This document shows, one piece after another, positions 1 through 10,007 of a DNA stretch of 64,000 nucleotides (its first letter is position 1; every line of letters starts with the position of its first letter). Both the position numbers and the translations under genes were made by a program. Below the pieces are notes generated by a model. The model searched no databases and was not told the DNA's origin. It saw only the letters and a program-made list of their open reading frames with translations. This DNA comes from Pseudomonadota bacterium (GTDB lineage: Bacteria > Myxococcota_A > UBA9160 > SZUA-336): contig JAGWBS010000001.1 of assembly GCA_021295775.1 (NCBI GenBank), positions 14,813-78,812 of the forward strand, given 5' to 3'.

Positions 1-114
1 CCGACCGAAACCGTCGGTAGCGGCGCCCGGACTCTCCCGAGGGCGGCTCCGGCGCTCTCGAGGTCGCGCGGCCGTCTCCCCTTCCGGTTCGGGCATCGGA
101 GGTATGATCGCCGC

Positions 115-1755
115 GTGAAGACCGTCGCCGACCTGCTGCTGGCCCGCGCCGAGGACGACAACCCGGGGCTGCTGTTCGAGGACCGCGTCTGGACCTGGCG
201 CGAGGTGGTCCAGGCCTCGGCCGAGCGAGCGCACCTGCTGGCCGAATTGCGCCCCGAGGGCCCCTTCCATGTCGGGCTGCTGCTGGACAACGTCCCCGAG
301 TTCGTCTTCCTGCTGGGCGCGGCCGCCCTGGCCGGGGCGGCGGTGGTCGGCATCAACCCCACCCGCCGGGGCGCGGAACTGGAGCGCGACATCCGCTTCG
401 CGGACTGCGGAATCCTGATCACCGAGGACAAGCATCGGCCGCTGCTTCAGGACATCGAAACCGGGGTCGGCCCGGAGCGCTGCTTCGGAGTCGAAACCGT
501 GCGCTGGCGCGAATCGCTCGCCCCCCACGCCGGCCGCTCCGCCCCCCAGATCGATTTCGACCCGCTGGCTCCCTTTCTGCTGATCTTCACCTCGGGCACG
601 ACCGGCGACCCCAAGGCCGCCCTGTGCAGCCAGTTGCGCTGCGCGTCGATCGGCGAGATGGGCGGCAAGATCCGCGACCTCACGCCCCGCGACGTGCTCT
701 ACCAGGCGATGCCGATGTTCCACTCCAACGCGCTCTTCGCGGGCTGGGCGCCGGCCCTCGCCTGGGGGACCGGCTTCGCCATGCGGCGGCGTTTCTCGGC
801 CTCGGGCTTCCTGCCCGACGTGCGCAAGTTCGGCGCCACGCAGGCCAACTACGTGGGCAAGCCGCTGTCGTACGTGCTGGCGACTCCCGAACGCCCCGAC
901 GACGCGGACAACCCCCTGACCCTGGCGTTCGGCAACGAGGGCGCCGTGCACGACATCGAGCGCTTCGAGCGCCGCTTCGGCTGCAAGGTGCGCGAGTCCT
1001 ACGGCTCGACCGAGGGCGGCGTCGCCATCTCGCGGGACGCGGACACGCCCCTCAACGCGCTGGGCAAGGCGGGCGACGTGGCCATCCTGGACCCCGACAC
1101 GGGAGAGGAGTGCCCGCCCGCGCGCTTCGACGCCGCCGGCAAGCTGGCCAACGCCGACGAGGCGGTGGGCGAGATCGTCAACCTGCGCTCGGCGCCCACC
1201 TTCGAGGGCTACTGGAAGAACGCGGAAGCCAACACCGAGCGCACCCACGACGGGATCTACTGGACGGGAGACCTCGGCTACCGCGACCAGAGGGGCTACA
1301 TCTACTTCGCGGGCCGCGGATTCGACTGGCTGCGCGTGGACGGGGAGAACTTCGCCGCCGCGCCGCTCGAGCGCATCCTGGTGCGGCACCCCGACGTGTC
1401 TCTGGCCTGCGTGTACGCGGTGCCCGATGCCCAGGTGGGCGACCAAGTGATGGCCGCGCTGATCCTGGAGGCCGGCGCGCGTTTCGAGCCGGGGGGTTTC
1501 GCGGAGTTCCTGGCCTCTCAGGCGGACCTGGGGACCAAGTGGACCCCCCGCTACGTGCGGGTCTCCGAGAGCCTGCCCTCCACCGAGACCAACAAGATCC
1601 TCAAGCGCGTGCTTCGCCGTCAGCGCTGGGAGTGCGACGACCCCGTCTGGCTGCGCGATTCCGAAGGAAACTTCCGGCCTCTGACACCGGAGGACGCGGC
1701 CCGGATCCGGTCGGAGTTCGCGGCCCGGGGACGGGAGTCGGCGCTGGAGGGATAG
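115..1755 (+). CDS. Long-chain acyl-CoA synthetase (AMP-binding, FadD17-like)
   Basis: ORF with AMP-binding motif FTSGTTGDPKAA, YGSTEGG and YWTGDLGYRD; GTG start. Confidence 0.9.
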   Translation: MKTVADLLLARAEDDNPGLLFEDRVWTWREVVQASAERAHLLAELRPEGPFHVGLLLDNVPEFVFLLGAAALAGAAVVGINPTRRGAELERDIRFADCGILITEDKHRPLLQDIETGVGPERCFGVETVRWRESLAPHAGRSAPQIDFDPLAPFLLIFTSGTTGDPKAALCSQLRCASIGEMGGKIRDLTPRDVLYQAMPMFHSNALFAGWAPALAWGTGFAMRRRFSASGFLPDVRKFGATQANYVGKPLSYVLATPERPDDADNPLTLAFGNEGAVHDIERFERRFGCKVRESYGSTEGGVAISRDADTPLNALGKAGDVAILDPDTGEECPPARFDAAGKLANADEAVGEIVNLRSAPTFEGYWKNAEANTERTHDGIYWTGDLGYRDQRGYIYFAGRGFDWLRVDGENFAAAPLERILVRHPDVSLACVYAVPDAQVGDQVMAALILEAGARFEPGGFAEFLASQADLGTKWTPRYVRVSESLPSTETNKILKRVLRRQRWECDDPVWLRDSEGNFRPLTPEDAARIRSEFAARGRESALEG

Positions 1756-1798
1756 CGGCCGGGCTCCCGCCGCGGCCGGCGGCACGAGCGCGGTCGGG

Positions 1799-2605
1799 TC
1801 AGGTCCAGCAGGCCCGCGCTCCCTCCAGGCAGCGGCGCGCGAACTCCCGCGCCCCGGCGGCGCGCGTCTCGGGCGACAGCACTTCGATGCTGACGACCCC
1901 GTCGAAGCCGCGCCGCAGCAGGGGTTCGGCGAAGCCGCGCAGGTCGAGACAGCCGTCTCCCGGAAAAAGCCGGGCGGTCTCGGCCTCCCGCATTCGCGCC
2001 TCGGGCTCGACGGGCTTGGAGTCGGTGAACTGGACGTAGGCCAGGGCTTCGAGCGGGAGGGTTTCCAGCACCCCGGCCTCGCCCGGCGGGCCGTGCAGGA
2101 AGTGCCAGCAGTCCAGCACCACGCCGGTGTTGGTTCGTCCGGAGCGCCGAATCAGCTCCCACGCCCGCCCGAAGCGGTCGATCGGGGCCCAGGGAAAGAA
2201 CTCGTAGCCCAGACCCGCGCCGGCCTCGGCCATCAGATCGCAGCAGCGGCCGAAGAGCTCCGCGCTCTCGTCGCCGACGGGAGTCGGCGTGGAAGACAGC
2301 ACGTACTCGCACCCCAGTCCTTCGGCCCAGCCCGCCAGCCGCTCGGCAGCGGCCATGGTGCCCGCGGCGTCCCGCGGGCTGCACTCCAGGTACAGCAGCT
2401 CGTAGCAGCGCAGCCCGCGCCCCGCGAGTTCCCCGGCCAGGTCCTGGATGCGCGCGCCGCGGCGCAGGAACGCCTTGACGAAGCTGGAGTCCAGGCCCAC
2501 CAGCTCGGCGCCCGCCGCCGCGGCGGCGTCGAGCTGCGCCGCCAGATCCGCCTGCGGGTCGTAGCGCGGCGCGAGACACAGCAGGTTCAGGCAGAGCTGG
2601 GGCAT
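1799..2605 (-). CDS. Sugar phosphate isomerase/epimerase-like TIM-barrel protein
   Basis: 268-aa ORF with xylose-isomerase-like TIM barrel features (GLGYEFFPW, VVLDCWHFLHG, GVVSIEVLSPE). Confidence 0.8.
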   Translation of the reverse strand: MPQLCLNLLCLAPRYDPQADLAAQLDAAAAAGAELVGLDSSFVKAFLRRGARIQDLAGELAGRGLRCYELLYLECSPRDAAGTMAAAERLAGWAEGLGCEYVLSSTPTPVGDESAELFGRCCDLMAEAGAGLGYEFFPWAPIDRFGRAWELIRRSGRTNTGVVLDCWHFLHGPPGEAGVLETLPLEALAYVQFTDSKPVEPEARMREAETARLFPGDGCLDLRGFAEPLLRRGFDGVVSIEVLSPETRAAGAREFARRCLEGARACWT

Positions 2606-2737
2606 GCGGCTCTCCGGGCGGCGCCGGAAGAATTCGCGCGCCGCCCCCGGAGAGTATTCAAACCGGAGCGGCGAGTCCCCGCAAGCGGCGGCCGCCGCGT
2701 CGAGGCCGCGCGGGAAGACCGCAGCGGTCCGGTCCGC

Positions 2738-3310
2738 TCACCCGCTTCCGCCTTCGGGAACGCGCGGCAGATGCGCCCGGACGAACGCCTGCACTTGCGC
2801 CAGCTCGGCGTACACCTCCACTCCCGGCGGCAGCGCGGGAACCGACTCCCCGGAGCGCGCGAAGGCCACCACGGGGCGCCCGTAGCGCAGCGCCAGGGCG
2901 ACCTCGCTGGCGGTCCCTTCGCCGCCGGGCAGGGCGACCACCACGTCGCAGCTCAGCACGTTGATGTGGTTGCGCGAGTCCGCGCCCGCACCGGCCGAAC
3001 CCCGCGACGGAAGATGCGTGCGCAGGGGGATTTCGACCCAGGAGTTCGGATACCCGGGCGGCGACGCTCCACCGGCGCCCGGATCGCCGGGCAGGACGCC
3101 CAGGTGGAGCCCCCGGCGTTCGGGGACGGCGCAGAAGGCGCGCCCGACGCATTCCATGACGCCCCCGCCGCCGCCCGTGAGCAGGTGCACCCCCAGCCGC
3201 GCCAGCCAGTCGCCGAGCGGCTCGGACAGTTCGGCGTGTGCGCTGGTTCCGGATCCCATCACGCCCACGATCGGCAGCCGTTGCGCGCTCACGCCCGAAA
3301 TGTCCGGCAT
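2738..3310 (-). CDS. LOG/TIGR00725-like Rossmann-fold protein
   Basis: VGVMGSGTSAH, LLTGGGGGVMECVGRAF, VVVALPGGEGTASEVALAL motifs; start placed at MPDISG within the longer ORF. Confidence 0.75.
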   Translation of the reverse strand: MPDISGVSAQRLPIVGVMGSGTSAHAELSEPLGDWLARLGVHLLTGGGGGVMECVGRAFCAVPERRGLHLGVLPGDPGAGGASPPGYPNSWVEIPLRTHLPSRGSAGAGADSRNHINVLSCDVVVALPGGEGTASEVALALRYGRPVVAFARSGESVPALPPGVEVYAELAQVQAFVRAHLPRVPEGGSG

Positions 3311-3415
3311 CGCGGGGCGCACGTCGAGTGGGCGAACCCCGGGCGGTCGAGTCGCGGATGCGAACCGATCCGCAGGCACCCCGGAGCGGGAGGAAGGCTC
3401 CCGCAGCGGTGACGG

Positions 3416-3709
3416 TCAGCCGCCCGCGAGCGCGTCCAGGCGGGCGGCCAGGCGCAGGTCGAGTTCCGTGATCCCGCCGGCGTCATGCGTGGTCAGGTCG
3501 ACCACCACGCGACCGTAGACATTGAACCACTCGGGATGGTGGTCCAGCGCCTCCGCCACCAGGGCGGCCCGCGCCATGAACCCGAAGGCCGCCACGAAGT
3601 CAGGGAAGCGGAACTCCCTGCGCAGCTTGCCTTCAACCAGTTCCCAGCCGTCGAGCCGGGCGACGGCGTCCGCAAGCTCGGCCGGCTCGATCCGGCGCGG
3701 TCGTCCCAT
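3416..3709 (-). CDS. 4a-hydroxytetrahydrobiopterin dehydratase (pterin carbinolamine dehydratase)
   Basis: C-terminal 97 aa of the ORF: LDGWELVEGKLRREFRFPDFVAAFGFMARAALVAEALDHHPEWFNVYGRVVVDLTTHDAGGITELD, with the typical PCD HHPEW motif. Confidence 0.9.
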   Translation of the reverse strand: MGRPRRIEPAELADAVARLDGWELVEGKLRREFRFPDFVAAFGFMARAALVAEALDHHPEWFNVYGRVVVDLTTHDAGGITELDLRLAARLDALAGG

Positions 3710-3789
3710 CGGCGCTTGCCTCTCCCGGCGGCGATGATCGAGGGGCGCGGAGAGGCGCTGCCGGGTTGGGGCACAATCCGCTGCCCAGA

Positions 3790-3819
3790 CTGACATTAAT
3801 TCTCCGCATAGGATATAGA
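3790..3819 (+). promoter_or_regulatory. Putative sigma70-like promoter upstream of the Ttp operon
   Basis: CTGACA-N18-TATAGA in a locally AT-rich stretch upstream of the first operon gene. Confidence 0.35.
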
Positions 3820-3925
3820 ATCGGTCCTCATTGCTTGCTGGGCGCCCTGGGGGGACGGACTCCCCGAAGGAAATGCCTGGACGGAACGAAAGCGGCGGCA
3901 TTCCGCGACAAACCGAAGGGATCCC

Positions 3926-4756
3926 ATGAGTTCACCCTACCGACTCTGTGCCGGTCTCGCGATTCTGGTGCTTGTCGGCGCCACCAGCGCCCAGGCGGCG
4001 CGGGCGGACAAGCTGGACGACATCCTGAACATCCGCGGCGCGACGCACAACGAGAGCAAGAAGGCTCAGCAGCAGATCGACAACTTGGCCGACGAGTCCA
4101 AGGACCTGCTCGGGCAGTACCGCGTGGTGGTTCAGCAGGTCGATTCGCTGAAGGTCTACAACGGCCAGCTCCGCAAGCTGATCTCCTCCCAGGATTCCGA
4201 GAAGGCCAAGATCCAGGACGACATCGAAGGGGTCGCCGACGTCGAGCGGGGAATCCTGCCGCTGATGGACGAGATGGTCAGCGTGCTCGAGCGCTTCATC
4301 GAGGGCGATGTTCCCTTCCTGCTCGACGAACGCCGCCAGCGCGTGGGCAGGCTCAAGGAGCTGCTGGCCCAGGCGGACGTCACCACGGCGGAGAAGTACC
4401 GCCTGCTGATCGAGGCCTTCCAGATCGAGAACAACTTCGGCCACACCATTGAGGCCTATCAGGGCGACCTGGAGGTCGAAGGCGAGACGCGCAAGGTCGA
4501 GTTCCTGCGCGTCGGACGCGTGGCGCTGTTCTATCAGACCCCCGACCGCGAGACCTCGGGAATGTGGAACCGCGATCAGGGCGGCTACGTCGAGATCGAC
4601 GGTTACGACGCTTCGATCCAGCACGGTCTGCGGATCGCCCGCAAGCAGGCGCCGCCGGATCTGCTGCTGCTCCCGGTGCCCTCGCCGGAGAGCGTGGAGA
4701 TGGCCGACACACGGCCCGCGGGAACCGCGGTCGCCCAGGTGGAGGTGGGACAATGA
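3926..4756 (+). CDS. DUF3450 family periplasmic protein (TonB-system associated)
   Basis: Signal peptide, coiled coil, WNRDQGGYVEIDGYDASIQHGLRIARKQAPPDLLLLPVP; first gene of the ExbB-ExbD-TonB cluster. Confidence 0.85.
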   Translation: MSSPYRLCAGLAILVLVGATSAQAARADKLDDILNIRGATHNESKKAQQQIDNLADESKDLLGQYRVVVQQVDSLKVYNGQLRKLISSQDSEKAKIQDDIEGVADVERGILPLMDEMVSVLERFIEGDVPFLLDERRQRVGRLKELLAQADVTTAEKYRLLIEAFQIENNFGHTIEAYQGDLEVEGETRKVEFLRVGRVALFYQTPDRETSGMWNRDQGGYVEIDGYDASIQHGLRIARKQAPPDLLLLPVPSPESVEMADTRPAGTAVAQVEVGQ

Positions 4757-6129
4757 TCCGGCGAGGCACGCTCAGAGTCACCGCACTGCTCGCGGCCCTG
4801 GCGGTCGCTCTGCCGGGAACGGCGCTGTCCGAGGAGGCGCCGGCCAAGTCACTCGACCAGCTCCTCCAGGAAGTGCGCCAGGGCCGGTCCGAGGATCTCG
4901 CCGAGAACCGGCGGCGAATTCAGGAGTTCGAGACCAAGCGCAACGAACAGGCCGCGCTGCTGCGGCGCGAGCGCGGCGAGCGCGCCCGGCAGGAGGGACT
5001 CAGCGACACGCTGGAGAAGACCTTCCAGGACAACGAGCTGCAGATCGCGGCCCTCGAGCAGCAGCTCCGGCAGCGTCAGGGCAGCCTGGGCGAGCTCTTC
5101 GGCGTGGTCCGGCAGGTCGCCGGCGACACTCGCGGCGTGGTGGAGAATTCGATCACCAGCGCCCAGATCCCCGGACGCGCCGCGCCGCTCGACGACCTGG
5201 CCCAGAGCAAGCAGCTCCCCAACATGGAGCGGCTGCGGGACCTGTGGTTCAGGCTGCAGCAGGAGATGACCGAGACCGGCAAGACGGTCCGCTTCACCAC
5301 CGACGTGGTCAAGCCCAACGGGGAGTCCGAAGCGCGCGAGGTCGTGCGCGTGGGCGCCTTCACCGCGATCTCGGACGGCCGCTTCCTCAAGTGGGACCCG
5401 CCGACCGCCACCCTGCAGGAACTCAACCGCCAGCCGGGAGGCCGCTACCTGCGCGCGGCGAGCAGCTACGAGGGGACCAGCAGCGGCGTCGCCGAAGTGG
5501 CGATCGATCCGTCCAAGGGTTCGATTCTGGGCCTGCTGGTCCAGGCCCCGACCGCGGGCGAGCGCGTCGACCAGGGCGGCATCATCGGTTACGTGATCAT
5601 CACCCTGGGCGTGATCGGCGTGCTGCTGTCGATCGAGCGCTTCGTCAGCCTGTTCTTGGTCGGCCGCAAGATGCAGTCCCAGACGCAGGCCGACTCCGCG
5701 CGCTCCGACAATCCCCTGGGCCGCGTGATGGGGGTGTACGAAGAAAACCCGGACGCCGACACGGAGACGCTGGAACTGAGGCTCGACGAGTCGGTGCTGC
5801 GCGAGGTCCCGAAACTGGAGCGCTTCCTGACCACCATCAAGGTGCTGTCGGCGATTGCGCCCCTGCTCGGCCTGCTCGGCACCGTCACGGGGATGATCGA
5901 GACCTTCCAGATGATCACCCTGTTCGGCACCGGCGACCCGAAGATGATGGCCAGCGGCATCTCCGAGGCCCTGGTCACCACCATGCTCGGCCTGATCGTG
6001 GCGATTCCGCTCACCTTCCTGCACAGCGTCTGCCGCGACCGCAGCAAGGCCCTGGTCGAGATGCTCGAAGAGCAGAGCGCGGGGATGGTGGCGACCCGAG
6101 CCGAGGCGCGGGGTCAGACGGTTGCTTGA
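4753..6129 (+). CDS. MotA/TolQ/ExbB proton channel family protein with long periplasmic N-terminus (TtpC-like)
   Basis: ATG overlaps the upstream stop; C-terminal APLLGLLGTVTGMIETFQMITLFGTGDPKMMASGISEALVTTMLGLIVAIP. Confidence 0.9.
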   Translation: MIRRGTLRVTALLAALAVALPGTALSEEAPAKSLDQLLQEVRQGRSEDLAENRRRIQEFETKRNEQAALLRRERGERARQEGLSDTLEKTFQDNELQIAALEQQLRQRQGSLGELFGVVRQVAGDTRGVVENSITSAQIPGRAAPLDDLAQSKQLPNMERLRDLWFRLQQEMTETGKTVRFTTDVVKPNGESEAREVVRVGAFTAISDGRFLKWDPPTATLQELNRQPGGRYLRAASSYEGTSSGVAEVAIDPSKGSILGLLVQAPTAGERVDQGGIIGYVIITLGVIGVLLSIERFVSLFLVGRKMQSQTQADSARSDNPLGRVMGVYEENPDADTETLELRLDESVLREVPKLERFLTTIKVLSAIAPLLGLLGTVTGMIETFQMITLFGTGDPKMMASGISEALVTTMLGLIVAIPLTFLHSVCRDRSKALVEMLEEQSAGMVATRAEARGQTVA

Positions 6130-6637
6130 GCTCTGGTACTCGGTCGAGTCGTTCATCGAGCGCGGCGGCCAGGTGCTGTGGCTGATCGCGCTCACCCTGT
6201 TCCTGATGTGGACGCTGATCCTCGAGCGCTTGTGGTACTTCCGCTCGGGCCATCGGGAGCAGGTCGAGCGGGTGATCGGGGTCTGGAACTCCCGTGATGA
6301 GAAGAATTCCTGGCACGCCCGCCAGGTCCGGAGTTCGCTCATCTCGCAGGTCCGGTCGGGCCTGGCGCAAGGCGTGGGGATGATCCAGTCGATGGTCGCA
6401 CTGTGCCCGCTGCTGGGACTGCTGGGCACCGTCACCGGCATGATCGGAGTTTTCGAAATCATGTCGCTAACCGGCAGCAGCAATGCCAGACTGATGGCCG
6501 AGGGCGTCTCCAAGGCGACCATCCCCACGATGTCCGGGATGGTCGCGGCGCTCTCCGGCCTGTACTTCAGCGTGACGCTGCAGAACTACGTCAAACGGGA
6601 AACGGACCGCATCGCCGACATGCTGACCGTGGGGTAG
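6122..6637 (+). CDS. MotA/TolQ/ExbB proton channel family protein (second ExbB)
   Basis: CPLLGLLGTVTGMIGVFEIMSLTGSSNARLMAEGVSKATIPTMSGMVAALSG. Confidence 0.9.
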   Translation: MLELWYSVESFIERGGQVLWLIALTLFLMWTLILERLWYFRSGHREQVERVIGVWNSRDEKNSWHARQVRSSLISQVRSGLAQGVGMIQSMVALCPLLGLLGTVTGMIGVFEIMSLTGSSNARLMAEGVSKATIPTMSGMVAALSGLYFSVTLQNYVKRETDRIADMLTVG

Positions 6638-6640
6638 CGA

Positions 6641-7054
6641 ATGGCGCGAACCAAACAGGCATCCCCGGCGGACGAGGACACCGAGGTCAACCTGACCCCG
6701 ATGCTGGATGTCGTCTTCATCCTGCTGATCTTCTTCATCGTCACGGCCTCGTTCATCAAGGAATCCGGCATCGAGGTCATCCGGCCCGACGCGGTGACCG
6801 CGGAGCGCCAGGAGCGCGCCAACATCCTGATCGCGATCAGCCGCGCCAATCAGGTGTGGATCCAGCGCCGCCAGGTCGACGTGCGCGCGGTGCGCGCCAC
6901 GGTCGAGCGGCTGCTGGCCGAGAACCCTCAGGGATCGGTGGTGATCCAGGCCGACGCAGGCTCCGAGAACGGACTCTTCGTCAAGGTCATGGACGCCGCC
7001 CGTGAAGCCGGGGCGGAGAACATCGCCATCGCCGCGGCCGAGGCAGAACAGTGA
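6641..7054 (+). CDS. Biopolymer transport protein ExbD/TolR family
   Basis: VNLTPMLDVVFILLIFFIVTASF motif. Confidence 0.92.
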   Translation: MARTKQASPADEDTEVNLTPMLDVVFILLIFFIVTASFIKESGIEVIRPDAVTAERQERANILIAISRANQVWIQRRQVDVRAVRATVERLLAENPQGSVVIQADAGSENGLFVKVMDAAREAGAENIAIAAAEAEQ

Positions 7055-7668
7055 AGCGAAACCGTCCGCTCATCGCCGCGCTGGCCGGTCTGGGGGTCAC
7101 CTTCGGGCTGTTCTTCGTGATGCAGAAACTGATCGAAATGCGCGAGCAGTTCCGCGAGACGCACATCCAGGGCAAGGTGATCGACTTCGTGCGCCTCAAG
7201 GACGAATCCCAGGCCGAGCGCAAGCAGCGCAAGCTGCCGCAGAAGATGCAGGAGGCCAAGCCTCCGCCGCCGCCGGACATCGACCTGTCCCGCGCCCAGC
7301 GGCCGGACGCGGGCGACATCAACTCGGCCGTGATCGGCATTCCCACCTTCAACATGGGTCGTGCGCCGGGTCTGGGCGGCCCGCCGAGCGACATGGACGT
7401 GATCCCGCTGGTGCGGATCCAGCCCCAGTATCCGCGCCGCGCCCAGCAGCTCGGGATCGAGGGCTGGGTGCTGCTGGAGTTCACCATCACGCCCGCCGGG
7501 ACCGTCAAGGACGCGATCGTGGTCGACTCCGAGCCGCCCCGAATCTTCGACCGATCCGCGCTGCGGGCGGTCGGCCGCTTCAAGTACAAGCCCAAGATCG
7601 AGGACGGCGTGCCGGTCGAACGGCCGGGCGTCCAGATCGTCCTGAACTTCGAGTTGGAGGATTCGTGA
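7051..7668 (+). CDS. Energy transducer TonB family protein
   Basis: N-terminal TM, proline-rich stretch, C-terminal YPRRAQQLGIEGWVLLEFTITPAGTVKDAIVVDSEPP. Confidence 0.9.
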   Translation: MKRNRPLIAALAGLGVTFGLFFVMQKLIEMREQFRETHIQGKVIDFVRLKDESQAERKQRKLPQKMQEAKPPPPPDIDLSRAQRPDAGDINSAVIGIPTFNMGRAPGLGGPPSDMDVIPLVRIQPQYPRRAQQLGIEGWVLLEFTITPAGTVKDAIVVDSEPPRIFDRSALRAVGRFKYKPKIEDGVPVERPGVQIVLNFELEDS

Positions 7669-7669
7669 G

Positions 7670-8953
7670 ATGAAGATCACGAAACGGGCGACTTCTCTCC
7701 TGACCGCCACGGCCCTGTCGCTCGCCGGAGCCCTCGGGCTGGCCTACGAAGCCGATGCTCGAGAGCCCAAGCGGCCGCCGCCGGAGACCAAGAAGGTCGA
7801 GGCGGTGACCAAGGCCACCTACGACAAGCTCACCAAGGCCCACGAACACCTGAACACCGACCCGCCGCAGACGGCGCAGGCCGCGAAGATCCTCCAGGGA
7901 CTGCTGAAGTCCGACAAGCTGAACAACCACGAACGCTCGCTGGCCCATCAGACCTACGGCTACCTCTACGCGGGGCAGGAGAACTACCCGCAGGCGATCG
8001 CGTCGTTCAGGAAGTGCCTGCAGCTCGGCGGTCTGCCCGACGCCTCGGCGCTGAACACCGAGTACAACCTGGCCCAGCTCTACCTGGTCACGGAACAGTT
8101 CGACCTCGGGATCAAGACCCTGAAGGCCTGGCTGGACAAGGTCGAGAATCCCGGCCCCTCGGCCTACATGATGATGGCCAACGCCTACGCGCAGAAAGAG
8201 AACTACCGCGAGGCTCTCAACTGGGCGGAGCAGGGTCTGGCCAAGATGAACCCGGAGAAGCCCAGGGAGAACTGGATCCGTCTGGTGATGCAGCTCAATC
8301 TGTCGCTCGAACGCTACAAGCAGGCCCTGCCCTATCTCGAGCAGCTCACGCGGCAGTGGCCCAAGAAGACGTACTTCATGCAGCTTGCGGCGATCTACGG
8401 CGAAACCGGCCAGAACACCAAGTCGCTGGTCGTCCTGGAGCTGGCCTACCACCAAGGCTGGCTCGAAAAGACCCGCGAGCTGGAGCGCCTCTGCCAGATG
8501 TTCCTGTACCACGAGATCCCCTACAAGTGCGGGGTCTTGGGCGAAAAGCACCTGGGGGACGGCTCGATGGAGAGCAACCAGAAGAACTGGGAGCTGCTGG
8601 CGAACGCCTGGACACTGTCCCAGGAGTACGACAAGGCGCTCAAGCCGCTGGAGCGGGCGGCTTCCCTGGCGGACAAGGGCGAGCTCTTCGTTCGCCTGGG
8701 GCAGATCCACATCGACGGAGAGCGCTGGGCCCCCGCCGAGAAGGCCCTGCGAAGGGCGCTGGACAAGGGCGAGCTCAACAATCCGGGCCAGGCCAAGCTG
8801 CTGCTGGGCATCACCTTCTTCAACCGCAAGAAGTTCGACTCCGCGGCCAACTGGTTCCGGCAAGCCCGCTCCCACCCGAAGACGCGCAGGGACGCCAATT
8901 CCTGGTTGACGGCGATCAGGGCCAGAGGCGACTTCGCCCCCGTGGGCGGCTGA
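7670..8953 (+). CDS. Tetratricopeptide repeat protein (last gene of the Ttp operon)
   Basis: Signal peptide and many TPR-like helical repeats. Confidence 0.85.
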   Translation: MKITKRATSLLTATALSLAGALGLAYEADAREPKRPPPETKKVEAVTKATYDKLTKAHEHLNTDPPQTAQAAKILQGLLKSDKLNNHERSLAHQTYGYLYAGQENYPQAIASFRKCLQLGGLPDASALNTEYNLAQLYLVTEQFDLGIKTLKAWLDKVENPGPSAYMMMANAYAQKENYREALNWAEQGLAKMNPEKPRENWIRLVMQLNLSLERYKQALPYLEQLTRQWPKKTYFMQLAAIYGETGQNTKSLVVLELAYHQGWLEKTRELERLCQMFLYHEIPYKCGVLGEKHLGDGSMESNQKNWELLANAWTLSQEYDKALKPLERAASLADKGELFVRLGQIHIDGERWAPAEKALRRALDKGELNNPGQAKLLLGITFFNRKKFDSAANWFRQARSHPKTRRDANSWLTAIRARGDFAPVGG

Positions 8954-8990
8954 CGGCTCATCTCAGCCGACTGTCCCCAGACCATCCAGC

Positions 8991-9040
8991 CCGGGATGCG
9001 TAGCGATCCCGGACATTCCCGCGGGCGCGCTTCCGCGGGA
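8991..9040 (+). terminator. Tandem hairpins downstream of the TPR gene
   Basis: CCGGGAT-N8-ATCCCGG (8991-9012) followed by TCCCGCGG-N8-CCGCGGGA (9017-9040); no strong U tract. Confidence 0.45.
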
Positions 9041-9054
9041 GTAGACTGAGCCGC

Positions 9055-9528
9055 ATGCCCCGAATCTCGGCCCTGCTGACCGGCATGCTCGTCTTCGGCT
9101 GTGCCAGCTACGCCCAGGAGGTGGAGCGCGTGCGCAGCGAGCTGATCGGGCTGCGGGGTCACATGCTGCGACGCTGCATGCCGGTGCCGGCCGCCAGCGA
9201 GACCGAGGGCGAGCTGGAGCGGGTGGTCTACCGCTGGCGGCCCGTGCCCCGAGATTCCGGCCGGTACATGGAGGTCTTCGAACCCCACGAGTTCCCTCCC
9301 TCGGAGCGCAAGCGCAACCGCGAACTCGGGGAGTTTCTGCTGGAGGGCGAGCGTCCCGGCCGGCAGCCTTTCTGCCAGCTCACTTTCGAACTTCGGGAAG
9401 GCTTGATCCAGGGGGTCCAGCCGGAGGGGCGCGACGCCGAGGGCCTCAACGCCGACGCGCTCTGCCTGATGCAGGCCCGGGCCTGCCTTCCTCCACAGCC
9501 GCAACCCCAACCCCAACCGACGAGCTAG
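9055..9528 (+). CDS. Putative lipoprotein, C-terminal PQ-rich tail
   Basis: Lipobox-like LVFGC near the N-terminus; ends PPQPQPQPQPTS. Confidence 0.55.
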   Translation: MPRISALLTGMLVFGCASYAQEVERVRSELIGLRGHMLRRCMPVPAASETEGELERVVYRWRPVPRDSGRYMEVFEPHEFPPSERKRNRELGEFLLEGERPGRQPFCQLTFELREGLIQGVQPEGRDAEGLNADALCLMQARACLPPQPQPQPQPTS

Positions 9529-9657
9529 GTCCGACCGAGCTCGGAATCCTCCGTTACGCACTCGACTTCAGTCGTCTCCTGCGCGCTGGAGCCGGACATG
9601 GCGCCGAGACTGGTGGAGCGGCGGGAAACGGGCCGGCTGTTCGGCCGCCGCGCGCGC

Positions 9658-9957
9658 TCAGCGTGGCGGGGGAGCCCGCTCGATCCGCTCGCGGACCGCC
9701 GGCGGCAGGAAACGGCTTTCCAGCCACTCGGAGGCGTGTTCCCGTAGCGCGCCGGCCAGCGCGTCGATGCGGTCCTGGAGCGGCTCCGCGCCGATCAGAA
9801 CCACGAACACCCTCTCCTCCACGCGGCAGACGCCGCTCTGCAACGGCGCGGGGTCGGCGCTCCGGTCGAGCTGGCGCACTTCGATCCCCGCCTCCGCGGC
9901 GAGGTCGATCAGTTCGGCCAGCATGGCTTGCGATTCCACCCACCGGGTAGATTTCAC
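9658..9957 (-). CDS. Hypothetical protein
   Basis: 99-aa ORF with plausible composition in the gap between annotated genes; no family recognised. Confidence 0.45.
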   Translation of the reverse strand: MKSTRWVESQAMLAELIDLAAEAGIEVRQLDRSADPAPLQSGVCRVEERVFVVLIGAEPLQDRIDALAGALREHASEWLESRFLPPAVRERIERAPPPR

Positions 9958-10007
9958 GCGGCGGGCCGCCCGTCAAGCCTGGAGGCTTCGGCGCCTGCAG
10001 AGCCGAG

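Noticed and set aside
4849-6528. 559-aa minus-strand ORF
   Set aside because: Antisense to two clear TolQ/ExbB genes; His/Asp/Leu-rich mirror translation with no domain features.
9495-9525. CAACCC repeats at the end of the 9055-9528 ORF, considered as a tandem repeat array
   Set aside because: Only a few units encoding a short PQPQPQ tail; simple low-complexity coding sequence.
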